A stretch of DNA of 64,000 bases, taken from the NCBI RefSeq assembly GCF_043633585.1, contig NZ_CP141832.1, forward strand, positions 1,178,001-1,242,000, written 5' to 3'. The stretch is from Lacrimispora sinapis (GTDB lineage: Bacteria; Bacillota; Clostridia; Lachnospirales; Lachnospiraceae). This document shows, in pieces, positions 27,126 to 35,357 of this stretch. A model generated the notes under the pieces. That model ran no database searches, was not told the DNA's origin, and saw only the letters and a list, made by a program, of their open reading frames with translations. Each line of letters opens with the position of its first letter. Position 1 is the stretch's first letter. Position numbers and translations under genes: made by a program.

Positions 27126-27698
27126 CTAAATGCTTACATTCTTAATCTTTTTCAAAAATAACTTTCTCTTTTGTAAAGATTCTTTTTTGGTATCTCCGCA
27201 ATGAAGCCATGAAACGTTTTTTATGCCCATTCCTTTTAAATTGGTCTTGATAAGCAAGCCTTTAATGGGGTTGCCAGCAAAATATTGTACGTACCATTTA
27301 GGTGAATTTGATGTTGTTATAACCGTTGTTTTCTTTATATTCGTCAATAGTCCTTTTAATCCTGTACTTGTTTCAACATAAGCAAAATTTTTTAGCATGA
27401 CTTTATCAAAAAAGCCTTTAAGTATTGCAGGCGTATCATACCACCAAATTGGAAATAAAATAAACAATTCATCTGTTTTTTTTAGTATGCCTTGATATTT
27501 TTCCACAAGAGGGTCTTTATACTCGCCTTTTGAAAACAATGCAAGCTCTTCTTCTTTTAAAACAGGATTAAATCCATCCTTGTTTAAATCTATTACAGTA
27601 TAACTTTTTTTGTGTTCATCCAAGCTTTTTGTGATGGTATCCATAATGCCTTTATTAAAACTTCCGTGCCATGGGTGTGCCAATATAATTGTTTTCAT
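27126..27698 (-). CDS. NAD(P)H-dependent oxidoreductase, flavodoxin-like fold (NQO/MdaB type)
   Basis: A protein of 190 residues beginning MKTIILAHPWHGSFNKGI, with FILFPIWWYDTPAILKGFFD typical of FMN/FAD-dependent quinone reductases of the flavodoxin-2 family. It probably reduces quinones or similar compounds using NAD(P)H. ATG 27698 is preferred over the ATG two codons upstream because AAGGAG sits 7 nt before it. The gene follows the disrupted flavodoxin gene by 2 bp. Base composition is more AT-rich than that of the flanking core genes, suggesting acquisition. Confidence 0.83.
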   Translation of the reverse strand: MKTIILAHPWHGSFNKGIMDTITKSLDEHKKSYTVIDLNKDGFNPVLKEEELALFSKGEYKDPLVEKYQGILKKTDELFILFPIWWYDTPAILKGFFDKVMLKNFAYVETSTGLKGLLTNIKKTTVITTSNSPKWYVQYFAGNPIKGLLIKTNLKGMGIKNVSWLHCGDTKKESLQKRKLFLKKIKNVSI

Positions 27699-27700
27699 TT

Positions 27701-28256
27701 TCATTCTCCTTGTTCTTTATTTACGAGATTTTTACCCAAAATATAAGCTTTTTCATTTTTAGTAATTGGAGCCGAATATGTGCTGATATTCAGTGTTTGC
27801 ACTAAATCCATCTCCAGCATTTGTGCAGTCATCCTAATTGATTTAATGACATTTTGGACGCCGGAGTGTTCCTCTTCATTATCACCATACGTTGTTAATA
27901 ATACTATTTTTTTACCCTTAAAGACTCTATAATCAACAGCATGTAAACGGTCTAAAAAAACTTTTAGTTGAGCAGACATATTGAAAACATATACAGGTGT
28001 TGTAAGAATCATAATATCAGCATTATTAACGGGAGGATATATAATATATTGTGCATTTCATCTTGTTTAATACATTTTCTCTTACCACTTTGACAGGCAT
28101 TGCAGCCTTTGCAGTTTTTGATAGCCCTATCGTGCAAAAAAATCTGATTAATATTAATATCAACATGATGATTATTAACACCTTATAGATTTAATTTAGT
28201 AAATGACCTGTATTTCCGTTTTCTCTTGGACTACCTAAGACTGCTAAAATATTCAT
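27701..28256 (-). pseudogene. Frameshifted iron-sulfur flavoprotein / NADPH-dependent FMN reductase
   Basis: The reverse strand starts with MNILAVLGSPRENGNTGHLL, then meets a stop at 28191-28193. The homologous protein continues in another frame with INQIFLHDRAIKNCKGC, the cluster motif CxxCxxCx6C, then MILTTPVYVFNMSAQLKVFL (start of the open part at 28012). A single indel near 28190 therefore breaks the gene. The order (nucleotide-binding GSPR, Cys motif, TPVYVFNMSAQLK) matches flavodoxin-fold iron-sulfur flavoproteins. The downstream 103 residues remain open and might be translated alone, but would lack the FMN phosphate-binding loop. Confidence 0.72.
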
Positions 28257-28308
28257 ATCTTGTTCTCCCTTTAATTTGTTGTAAATACGGCAGTCTGATT
28301 GTTTATGT

Positions 28309-28322
28309 GTGCATTTATGCAC
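28309..28322. promoter_or_regulatory. Candidate operator upstream of the flavodoxin genes
   Basis: GTGCAT-TT-ATGCAC is a perfect dyad about 53 bp before the disrupted flavodoxin start. A related sequence with two TGCA half-sites (28718-28731, TGCACACATATGCA) lies about 25 bp upstream of the ArsR start. Both may bind the ArsR-type regulator encoded between them; the half-site spacing differs (4 and 6 bp). Confidence 0.4.
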
Positions 28323-28353
28323 TCTTTAGTTGATAAAAAAAAGGCATTTCTGC

Positions 28354-28692
28354 CTATTTTTTAACTGATTTTTTTAAGCTGTTGGTAGTGGATTCAAATT
28401 TTTCAATGACATAACTATTGTTTAAATCATATAATGTACTTCTGTTTAGCTTTGTCTTGCTAACAATGCCATAACGATTCATCAATTCAAGATGCCTTGA
28501 AATAACTGAACGGTCTTGCGTAAAGTTCTCAGCAATTTCCTTAATGCTTTTTAAACCGTTTACAGCAAGATATTTCATAATTTCGCTTCTTACAGGCTCG
28601 AATAAAATTTTGTAAAATTCAAAATCAATTGCCTGTTCTATTTCTTTTGAGGACTCATCGTTTTTAATTGGCAATTTACATTTTGCATTCAT
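28354..28692 (-). CDS. ArsR-type winged-helix transcriptional regulator
   Basis: A protein of 112 residues with one winged-helix domain (FEPVRSEIMKYLAVNGLKSI, ENFTQDRSVISRHLELMNRY). No cysteine metal site of the ArsR/SmtB kind is visible; the only Cys is near the N-terminus (AKCKL), so sensing is probably not by a classical thiolate metal site. It sits upstream of the two flavodoxin-type reductase genes on the same strand and probably controls them. Confidence 0.8.
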   Translation of the reverse strand: MNAKCKLPIKNDESSKEIEQAIDFEFYKILFEPVRSEIMKYLAVNGLKSIKEIAENFTQDRSVISRHLELMNRYGIVSKTKLNRSTLYDLNNSYVIEKFESTTNSLKKSVKK

Positions 28693-28867
28693 AACATCAC
28701 CTCATTTGAATTATATATGCACACATATGCATTTGTCAACTGAAAGCTTTATCTATAAAAATCACTTTTTGAAGTCTGAGGGATAATACAACACCCACCC
28801 ACGAAAACGGCTTTTAAGCATCCACATGAGCAAAATTGCGTCAATAAACAAAAATAACACTTGACAA

Positions 28868-29625
28868 AACGCTTCATGGGAGACGCAAAAGGACATAAAG
28901 CCCTTTATCGACCCCAAATTCAGCAACAATGTGATACTCACAGGCACAGGGGTATAAAATAAAGGTGTTCAATAGTGTGGATTTTTCAAAATCCATGCAA
29001 TATAACCCACTTTCCTACATCAAGACGGAAAGCGATATTTTAAAGTTCGTCAACGCTTTAATCGAAAACACAAAGGGGGACGGCAAGGAGGGCGACCCGT
29101 TCTGGACAAAATCAGAACCCTTTTGTACTGTGCTTTAATTGGCTATATCGTATTTGAGGGGCCGGAGGAAGAACGCAATATCAATACCCTTGTGGATATG
29201 ATTAACAGCATGGAAACAAAGGTAGATGATGAAAATTTCAAAAATGCCGTGGACTATATGTTTATGGGCTTGGAAAAACGGACCCCCCACCACTTCGCCG
29301 TAAGGCAGTATAAAAGTTCAAATTAGCAAGCGGCAAGACCACAAAATCCATTTTGATTAGCTGTGGCGCACGTTTGGCCCCTTTTGACATTGGGGAGCTT
29401 CGAGAGCAAGCTACGATGAAATGAAATTAGACCGCGTGATTTTTCTTGGTGGAAGGGAACATAGTACCATCAAGGAGCTTTCGGAGGTTTTGGGGAAAGA
29501 AACCATTTCCATGCAGACGGAAAGCCGAACACGGAGCCAGTCGGAAAGCTATGGACAGAATATGCAGCGGCTTGGCAAAAAGCTTATGACAATGGACGAA
29601 CTTACCACCATGCCGGGAAATTTCA
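28868..29625 (+). pseudogene. Decayed VirD4/TraG-type conjugative coupling protein
   Basis: Pieces of a TraG-like ATPase are found in order but in shifting frames: ETQKDIKPFIDPKFSNN (from 28868), YKIKVFNSVDFSKSMQYNPL (about 28950), LLYCALIGYIVFEGPEEERN (about 29120), then DRVIFLGGREHSTIKELSEV to LMTMDELTTMPG (to 29620). The part that would hold the Walker A motif is deleted between the first and second pieces. It is a remnant of an integrative conjugative element of the Tn1549/Tn916-like class, cut off at 29625 by fusion to a transposase. Confidence 0.72.
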
Positions 29626-29626
29626 C

Positions 29627-30181
29627 ATGCTTACGATAGAAGATCTTGTGCCGGAGAATCATTTCCTGCGAAAGTTAGAGCAATTGGTCGTTTTCTCATT
29701 TATCTATGAGGAAACAAAAGAGTTTTACTGCCATAATAACGGACGTCCTAGTATTGATCCAGTTATCTAAGTGAAATACTTATTGATTGGATTTCGGATT
29801 AGATTTGGATGAACGGGTCCCCGATCACTCCACTATCTCACAAAAACCTCACGCAAATCGGAACAGGTGATAGAGGTGGAGTATGATGCTTTCTATAAAA
29901 ACAAATATGGAAGAACCGAAGAACTCTATGAATGCGAATCGTGTGAAGGCTGCCAATTAAAAAACGATTGTTGTCCTAAGGCAAGCAAAAACAGAACCAT
30001 TCAGATGAATCGTAGTATTCAGGCAGAAGGGGCATTTGGAATTTTAAAATGGGATAAATCCTACAAAAGATTATTTCGAAGAGGTGAGAAAAACGTAATT
30101 CTTGAACTCACACTGATTTCTTGTGGGTTTAATCTTTATAAATATCATAATAAAAAGCAGAGAAACAAGTCGCCTGCTTAA
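29627..30181 (+). pseudogene. Decayed IS1182-family transposase
   Basis: The frame starts TIEDLVPENHFLRKLEQLV, continues FSFIYEETKEFYCHNNGRPSI then hits a stop at about 29770. After frameshifts LDERVPDHSTISQ is seen, and after a large internal deletion the C-terminal part is open (VEYDAFYKNKYGRTEELYEC, RSIQAEGAFGILKWDKSYKR). These are the N- and C-terminal blocks of IS1182-type DDE transposases. Most of the catalytic core is missing, so it cannot be active. Confidence 0.8.
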
Positions 30182-30266
30182 AATCCAAGAACTATATTCA
30201 TAGCTTTATTAAGCGTACGCTTTTTTTGAAAAAATCAATCATTATCATAAAAAGTAGATAAAAAAA

Positions 30267-30332
30267 CGAAAAATCACCAGAACCGGCATTTGCCGGAACT
30301 GGCGATTCTTTAAGGACTTATTTTACAGCCCC
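30267..30332. repeat. Right IS1182-type terminal repeat
   Basis: Reading back from 30332: GGGGCTGTAAAATAAG, then a hairpin (AATCGCCAGTTCCGGC / GCCGGTTCTGGTGATT). It matches the left end at 26860 in inverted orientation and lies downstream of the transposase remnant as expected. It abuts the TAA stop of the next minus-strand gene with no gap. Confidence 0.65.
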
Positions 30333-30530
30333 TTAATCTTTTCTGTTTGTGGCTATCGTTGATTCCACGTATTCCAGCATCTCATTTTTTGACTTTATGG
30401 TATGGACATGGTTAATGATCTGCTGTTTGGTTTCAGTTGGTAAGGAGAAAAAATAGTCCAATGCATGATATTGTTCCAATGCCAGACCAAAGCCTACCGG
30501 TAATTCCGCACCACTTGTAAATTTTTCCAT
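30333..30530 (-). CDS. Small conserved protein of unknown function
   Basis: A protein of 65 residues (MEKFTSGAELPVGFGLALEQ). Small proteins with this ELP-GFG-AL pattern followed by a helical tail are, to my recollection, common in clostridia without an assigned role. AGAGGA lies 6 nt before the ATG. Its stop codon touches the IS1182-type end. It overlaps the tail of a spore-protein remnant upstream. Confidence 0.6.
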   Translation of the reverse strand: MEKFTSGAELPVGFGLALEQYHALDYFFSLPTETKQQIINHVHTIKSKNEMLEYVESTIATNRKD

Positions 30531-30558
30531 CGAAATCCTCTTTTAACCTTATGTTTGC

Positions 30559-30708
30559 TATCGTCTGTTTTTTCTGCTCTTTAATCATTTTATTAACCAT
30601 ATAACCGTATTGGTTCAAAGTCATTCCTCTGTAATCGTTATTCTTTACAGGGATTCCAGTTTCATTGGCAATTTCAGACTTTAATTGATTGAGAGCTGCC
30701 TCAGCTTC
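30559..30708 (-). pseudogene. Remnant of an alpha/beta-type small acid-soluble spore protein (SASP)
   Basis: The reverse frame reads EAEAALNQLKSEIANETGIP then about 30 residues including GYMVNKMIKEQKKQT, matching the two conserved blocks of alpha/beta SASPs: the EIAxE protease cleavage site and the MVKKMI block. Immediately before the first Glu is an in-frame TAG (30709-30711) and no start codon is available, so the N-terminus is lost. The frame runs past the usual SASP end into the next gene, until 30433. SASPs coat and protect spore DNA. Confidence 0.6.
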
Positions 30709-30808
30709 CTAACACTTCAGTCCATTTTATAGGATATTATATATTATTTTATTTTTTCTAAATAATATTCAAAACAGAGATAATAAATATTTTCTTTTCA
30801 ATGTTTCA

Positions 30809-31468
30809 TTATTGATACTCCCCATCTACAGCAACAATCGCTTCTAATGGCGGCGTTTCTCCAACAAGGCCAACCGCAAAGACACTATAAATTGCGCCGG
30901 GCATCAGATACAGGTCTGGTATGGTCAATACAACCTGATTGCTTCCCGCCGGTCTGACTTGAAGGGTATAGGTTCCCGGAGTGACGCCAATGTAGTCAGT
31001 AAATTGTGTATAGGAAACATCTTCAAAGAGTACGGTTCCGTCTGGAAGTGTGATGTCTACGGAAGGAGCGTTTGGGGACAAATGTACAAACCGTACATAG
31101 GAATAATTTCCCATTCCCATTGGCATATTAGGTGTAAATATTTCAGGAATAGGCATTAAACTTATATTTGCTAATTCGCCTGCAGCTGCTACCGTAAATG
31201 CGCTGTCCGGAGGAATGGTTATATTTGTATCTATGACAGCGTTCATCTGATTTCCTTCCGGAAACACCTGTATCTGATAATTCCCAGGTACGAGTGGAAG
31301 GTAATTGGTCATTTGTTTATAGGAAAGTCCTTCTGCAATGAGATTGTTATTTGCATAAATGTCCACCGCGGGAGCATCAGGAGAAGCGTGAAGAATTCGT
31401 ATGAAAGACATCTGATATGTCTGCTGCATGGAAAAGTAAGAGTTGCCTTGATGGGTATACATATACAT
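30809..31468 (-). CDS. Protein with two DUF4397 repeats, possible spore surface protein
   Basis: A protein of 219 residues with two similar halves: FIRILHASPDAPAVDIYANN (about 22-41) and YVRFVHLSPNAPSVDITLPD (about 122-141), each followed by a beta-rich block with VPGNYQIQVFPEG or TPGTYTLQVRPAG. This is the DUF4397 pattern. There is no signal peptide. A sigma-K-like promoter lies 27 bp upstream, which suggests mother-cell expression during sporulation and a place in the spore coat or exosporium. The function is otherwise unknown. Confidence 0.8.
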   Translation of the reverse strand: MYMYTHQGNSYFSMQQTYQMSFIRILHASPDAPAVDIYANNNLIAEGLSYKQMTNYLPLVPGNYQIQVFPEGNQMNAVIDTNITIPPDSAFTVAAAGELANISLMPIPEIFTPNMPMGMGNYSYVRFVHLSPNAPSVDITLPDGTVLFEDVSYTQFTDYIGVTPGTYTLQVRPAGSNQVVLTIPDLYLMPGAIYSVFAVGLVGETPPLEAIVAVDGEYQ

Positions 31469-31494
31469 CGTTTTTAACCTTAAGACTTTTGATA

Positions 31495-31521
31495 TATACT
31501 ATGAAATCGGATTGGCATTGT
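31495..31521 (-). promoter_or_regulatory. Sigma-K-like promoter of the DUF4397 gene
   Basis: On the reverse strand AC (31520-31521), a 16-bp spacer and CATAGTATA (31495-31503) match the known sigma-K pattern AC-N16-CATANNNTA. Confidence 0.5.
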
Positions 31522-31621
31522 TGCCATTAAAACGAAGTATTCCCCCTCAATGAGGGAGAAAGAGCCTGAAAAACAAAAAATCCCAAAACCTTGATTTTAC
31601 AAGAATTTGAGATAATGAAAA

Positions 31622-31692
31622 CAGGGGAAGAGGGGCTCGAACCCCCATTTACGGTTTTGGAGACCGTTGCTCTACCATTGAACTATTCCCCT
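31622..31692 (-). tRNA. tRNA-Trp (CCA)
   Basis: The reverse strand folds as a cloverleaf: acceptor AGGGGAA / TTCCCCT, anticodon loop CTCCAAA with anticodon CCA between ACGGT and ACCGT, and the T-arm GGGGGTTCGAGCCCC. The 3' CCA is not encoded. Confidence 0.95.
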
Positions 31693-31996
31693 ATGGTAGT
31701 ATTTATGTACCCTTACGCGAGCACCTAGAAAGTATAGCATAGAAGTTTTTAAATTGCAACCATTTTTTGAAAAAAATAAAAAATAGATTCTACTGTTAAA
31801 GCGTGTCTGATTGTGGTAAAATTATGAAAAAACAAGATGAAATAATTGCATCGGACCTGATAAAAAGTATCATTGACAATAATTCCCCAATGAAAATAAA
31901 TCTCAGCAAAATAATGGATAAATATTCCAAAACAGTGGATTTTAAAATGCATGATAGGCACAAAAAAAGAAAATATTCCCGGAGGGTCCGCATAAT
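31693..31996. other. Intergenic region between tRNA-Trp and the HPr-like gene
   Basis: This is AT-rich. A 58-65 codon frame (31803-32000, or from 31824) is open on the plus strand but has no ribosome site and no recognisable domain. I see no RNA gene in it. Confidence 0.4.
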
Positions 31997-32025
31997 TTGA
32001 CAAATCGTGTCAATCATGATATAAG
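31997..32025 (+). promoter_or_regulatory. Promoter with overlapping dyad upstream of the HPr-like gene
   Basis: TTGACA (31997-32002), a 17-bp spacer and TATAAG (32020-32025). The -35 hexamer is one arm of the perfect inverted repeat TTGACA-AATCG-TGTCAA (31997-32013), which could be a repressor site. Confidence 0.55.
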
Positions 32026-32065
32026 TATTTGATGACTATTTGTTTATAATAAAGGAGTTTTAATT

Positions 32066-32308
32066 ATGAAACAGTTTAAGATCATGCTGCCCACTGTTGC
32101 TGAGGCAAAAGAGTTTGTTGCTGCTGCCGGAAAATGTGAATTCGACATAGACGTATATTACAATAGAGTAACCATTGACGCAAAGTCTATATTAGGAGTT
32201 TTAAGTCTGGATTTAACAAAGGTATTGACTGTGGAGCTTCATGGGGAAGATGCGGATTTTGAAGCATTTCTTCAAAAGAAAGCCCCGGAGAACACTTCCG
32301 CAGCGTAA
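32066..32308 (+). CDS. HPr-like protein lacking the phosphorylated histidine
   Basis: A protein of 80 residues with the size and C-terminal pattern of HPr: VTIDAKSILGVLSLDLTKVL corresponds to the region around the regulatory Ser46 (KSIMGVMSL). At the N-terminus, where HPr has GxHARPA with the phosphoryl-accepting His15, this protein has PTVAEAKEFVAAA and no histidine. It therefore cannot pass phosphate from enzyme I in the usual way. It may be a regulatory relative of HPr or Crh. AAAGGAG precedes the ATG. Confidence 0.72.
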   Translation: MKQFKIMLPTVAEAKEFVAAAGKCEFDIDVYYNRVTIDAKSILGVLSLDLTKVLTVELHGEDADFEAFLQKKAPENTSAA

Positions 32309-32414
32309 ATAAGCGTAACGAAAGAGAGGGAATTGTAAGCCATATGGCGTACAGTTTCCTTTTTTAGTTTGAAAATTGTCAGAAAAAAGGGAGGCAGAAG
32401 GAGGAAAAGCCGGA

Positions 32415-34778
32415 ATGGGAGACTCAGAAAAGAAAATCATAAAAATATCAGTGAGAAATCTGGTTGAGTTTGTACTGCGTACCGGCGATATCGACAACCG
32501 GAGAACCTCCGCAGCAGAAAAGACAGCCATGCAGGAGGGCAGCAGGATACACAGGAAGATTCAGCGCCGAATGGGGCCCGATTACCGCCCGGAGGTGTCT
32601 TTAAAACATAGGGTGTCAGAAGATCAGTTTCAGATTCTGGTAGAAGGAAGGGCGGATGGAATCATCGACCATCCGGAAGGCGTTACCATTGATGAGATCA
32701 AGGGAATGTATATGGATTTATCGTATCTGGAGGAACCAATTCCCGTTCATCTGGCCCAGGCAATGTGTTACGGGTATTTTTACTGCTTTGACCATAAGCT
32801 TTCCGGGGCTGTCATGCAGATGACGTACTGCAACTTGGAAACCGAGGAGATCCGCCGCTTTCAGGTGGAAAAAACCTTTGAGGAACTAGAGGAATGGTTT
32901 CAGGGGCTGATCCATGAATATATGAAATGGGCCAGGTATTTATACATTCATGGAGTAAGGAGAGACGAATCCATACGGGAGCTTCCATTTCCCTATCCCT
33001 ACCGGTCCGGTCAGAAGGAACTGGTAGCAGCAGTATACCGCAGTATTTCAAGAAAAAGAAATTTGTATATCCAGGCACCCACCGGTGTCGGAAAAACCCT
33101 TTCCACCATTTATCCGGCGGTAAGAGCTATGGGGGAAGGGCTGGGGGATAAGCTGTTTTATTTAACGGCAAAGACCATTACAAGAAGTGTTGCCGAAGAA
33201 TCTTTTTCGATCCTGAGAGGTCAGGGACTTTATTTAAATACGGTGACTATTACTGCCAAGGAAAAGCTTTGCTTTTTGGATACCCCGGAGTGCAATCCCG
33301 ATGCCTGTCCCTATGCAAAAGGACATTTTGACCGGGTGGGGGAGGCGGTTTATGACATCATTCATCAGGAAACCGGCATCAATCGGGAAGTGGTGCTTCA
33401 ATATGCCAAAAAGTATCACGTGTGCCCCTTTGAGTTCTGCCTGGATATCAGCAACTGGGTGGACTCCATCATCTGTGATTATAACTACGTGTTCGATCCC
33501 AATATCCGGCTGAAACGGTATTTTTCCGAAGGGGTCAGCGGGGAGTATCTATTTCTTGTAGATGAGGCCCACAATCTGGTGCCAAGGGCAAGGGAAATGT
33601 ACAGTGCAGCCGTCTATAAAGAGGACTTTCTTCTTATTAAAAAGATTATCAAGCCCATGGACCATAAAATAGCCAGACTGCTTGACCGGTGCAACAAAGA
33701 ACTTCTGGAAATGAAACGGGAATGCGAAAGCTTCCGGATACTGGAAGATATCCGTTTCTTTGTGAATAACATCATGTCTTTATTTGGAGAGATGGAACCG
33801 TTTATGGAGGCGCATCAGGAATTCGGGGACCGGGATCTGGTTCTGGATTTCTATTTCCGTCTCCGTGATTTCCTTAATATCTATGAACGTTTGGATGAAA
33901 ACTACCGGATCTATACGGAGCTTTGCCATGACGGGCGTTTTATGCTGCGACTGTTCTGTGTCAATCCGTCCAGCAATTTAAAGGAGTGTCTGAATAAGGG
34001 AAACAGTACGGTGTTCTTTTCAGCCACCCTTCTTCCGGTTTCCTATTATAAAGAATTGCTGAGCGGTGACCCGGAGGAATATGCAGTTTATGCCCAGTCT
34101 CCGTTTGACCAGGGAAAAAGGCTGCTTATGGTAGCTGGGGATGTAAGCAGCCGCTACACCAGAAGAAACCGGAGGGAGTATCAGAAGGTGGTGGATTATT
34201 TGCGGGCCATCGTTTCGGCACGTAAGGGGAACTATATGGTATTTCTGCCGTCTTACCAATATTTAAGGGAAGTAGAAGCCTTGCTGGCCCAGTCAATGGG
34301 GCAGAATGGGGAGTTTGCTTACCGGTCCCAGGTCTCCCACATGAACGAAGAGGAGAGAGAGCAGTTTCTCCAGGAGTTTTCCGGGGAGCGGGAGGATTCG
34401 TTTGTGGCTCTCTGTGTTATGGGGGGTGTATTTTCGGAAGGGATTGATTTAAAGGCAGAGCGGCTCATCGGAGCGGTCATTGTCGGCACAGGGCTTCCCA
34501 TGGTTTGTACGGAACAGGATATTTTAAAAGATTATTTTGATGAGAAGGAACAGAAAGGGTTTGATTATGCCTATCAGTATCCAGGCATGAATAAGGTCAT
34601 GCAGGCGGCAGGAAGAGTCATACGGACGGTTCAGGATGAAGGCGTCATCGCCCTTCTTGACGAACGGTTTTTAAAGCCGGAATATCAGGCTTTGTTTCCC
34701 AGAGAGTGGGACGGGTATTATGAAGTGCGGTTAAACCGTGTGGGAGAAGTGTTGAAAAACTTCTGGTCCGGGAGATAA
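32415..34778 (+). CDS. XPD/DinG-like FeS helicase with N-terminal PD-(D/E)XK nuclease domain
   Basis: A protein of 787 residues. The N-terminal about 190 residues carry the nuclease signature Asp81 (GRADGII) and Glu94-x-Lys96 (IDEIKG). The helicase follows with Walker A APTGVGKT at 221-228, candidate FeS ligands Cys286, 293, 298 and 337 or 342, the DEAH box at 383-386, and C-terminal superfamily 2 motifs (VFFSATLLPVSYY, GVFSEGIDLKAERLIG, QAAGRVIRT). ATG 32415 is chosen because AAGGAGG lies 10 nt upstream; the longer frame begins with a TTG lacking a good site. It is probably involved in DNA repair or in handling structured DNA; the true substrate is unknown. Confidence 0.87.
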   Translation: MGDSEKKIIKISVRNLVEFVLRTGDIDNRRTSAAEKTAMQEGSRIHRKIQRRMGPDYRPEVSLKHRVSEDQFQILVEGRADGIIDHPEGVTIDEIKGMYMDLSYLEEPIPVHLAQAMCYGYFYCFDHKLSGAVMQMTYCNLETEEIRRFQVEKTFEELEEWFQGLIHEYMKWARYLYIHGVRRDESIRELPFPYPYRSGQKELVAAVYRSISRKRNLYIQAPTGVGKTLSTIYPAVRAMGEGLGDKLFYLTAKTITRSVAEESFSILRGQGLYLNTVTITAKEKLCFLDTPECNPDACPYAKGHFDRVGEAVYDIIHQETGINREVVLQYAKKYHVCPFEFCLDISNWVDSIICDYNYVFDPNIRLKRYFSEGVSGEYLFLVDEAHNLVPRAREMYSAAVYKEDFLLIKKIIKPMDHKIARLLDRCNKELLEMKRECESFRILEDIRFFVNNIMSLFGEMEPFMEAHQEFGDRDLVLDFYFRLRDFLNIYERLDENYRIYTELCHDGRFMLRLFCVNPSSNLKECLNKGNSTVFFSATLLPVSYYKELLSGDPEEYAVYAQSPFDQGKRLLMVAGDVSSRYTRRNRREYQKVVDYLRAIVSARKGNYMVFLPSYQYLREVEALLAQSMGQNGEFAYRSQVSHMNEEEREQFLQEFSGEREDSFVALCVMGGVFSEGIDLKAERLIGAVIVGTGLPMVCTEQDILKDYFDEKEQKGFDYAYQYPGMNKVMQAAGRVIRTVQDEGVIALLDERFLKPEYQALFPREWDGYYEVRLNRVGEVLKNFWSGR

Positions 34779-34797
34779 TAGGAAGGAGAACAGGAAG

Positions 34798-35313
34798 ATG
34801 AAAGAAACATTGAGGATAAGGCCCTGTAAAAAGGGAGATGGGAAATTCGTGATACGTTGGCTGACCAATGAACGCATGATGCGCATGTGGTGCAGAGACA
34901 GCTTTTCCTTTCCGCTGACTGAAGAGCAGATGAACGGATATTATGAGAAATTTGAGGACAATCAATATTCCTGGGGGTTTACTGCGCTGAATGACTCGGG
35001 AGTTCCTGTGGGAAGTTTTCAGATGTCACGGGTGGATTATGAAGCAGAAAGTGTCCACCTTGGATTTATTGTAATAGATCCGGAGCAGAGGGGAAAAGGG
35101 CTGGGGCATGAGATGGTGACCATGGCAATCCGTTATGGTGTGGAGATCCTTGGAATGAAGCGGATTACGTTGAATGTGTTTGATTCAAATAAAGGGGCCA
35201 TACGATGCTATGAGAAGGCAGGCTTTGTGAATGAAAAAAGAGGAGACGATGATTTTTCGTTCGAGAATGAGGTATGGTCTTATTCGGTTATGGCGTACAC
35301 CGTCACAGATTGA
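34798..35313 (+). CDS. GNAT-family N-acetyltransferase
   Basis: A protein of 171 residues with the acetyl-CoA-binding motif A (VIDPEQRGKGLGHEMVTMAI, where R/QxxGxG/A appears as QRGKGLG) and the motif B region NVFDSNKGAIRCYEKAGF. It is similar in layout to RimJ/RimL-type enzymes, but the substrate cannot be read from the sequence. It follows the helicase by 19 bp with GGAAGGAGAA before the ATG, so the two may be cotranscribed. Confidence 0.88.
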   Translation: MKETLRIRPCKKGDGKFVIRWLTNERMMRMWCRDSFSFPLTEEQMNGYYEKFEDNQYSWGFTALNDSGVPVGSFQMSRVDYEAESVHLGFIVIDPEQRGKGLGHEMVTMAIRYGVEILGMKRITLNVFDSNKGAIRCYEKAGFVNEKRGDDDFSFENEVWSYSVMAYTVTD

Positions 35314-35357
35314 AAGGGAGTACTGCTTATTTTGCAGCCTCTCCCTCATGAGATTTT

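Noticed and set aside
31803..32000. Plus-strand frame of 65 residues before the HPr-like gene
   Set aside because: No ribosome site, no recognisable domain, and its end overlaps the promoter of the next gene.
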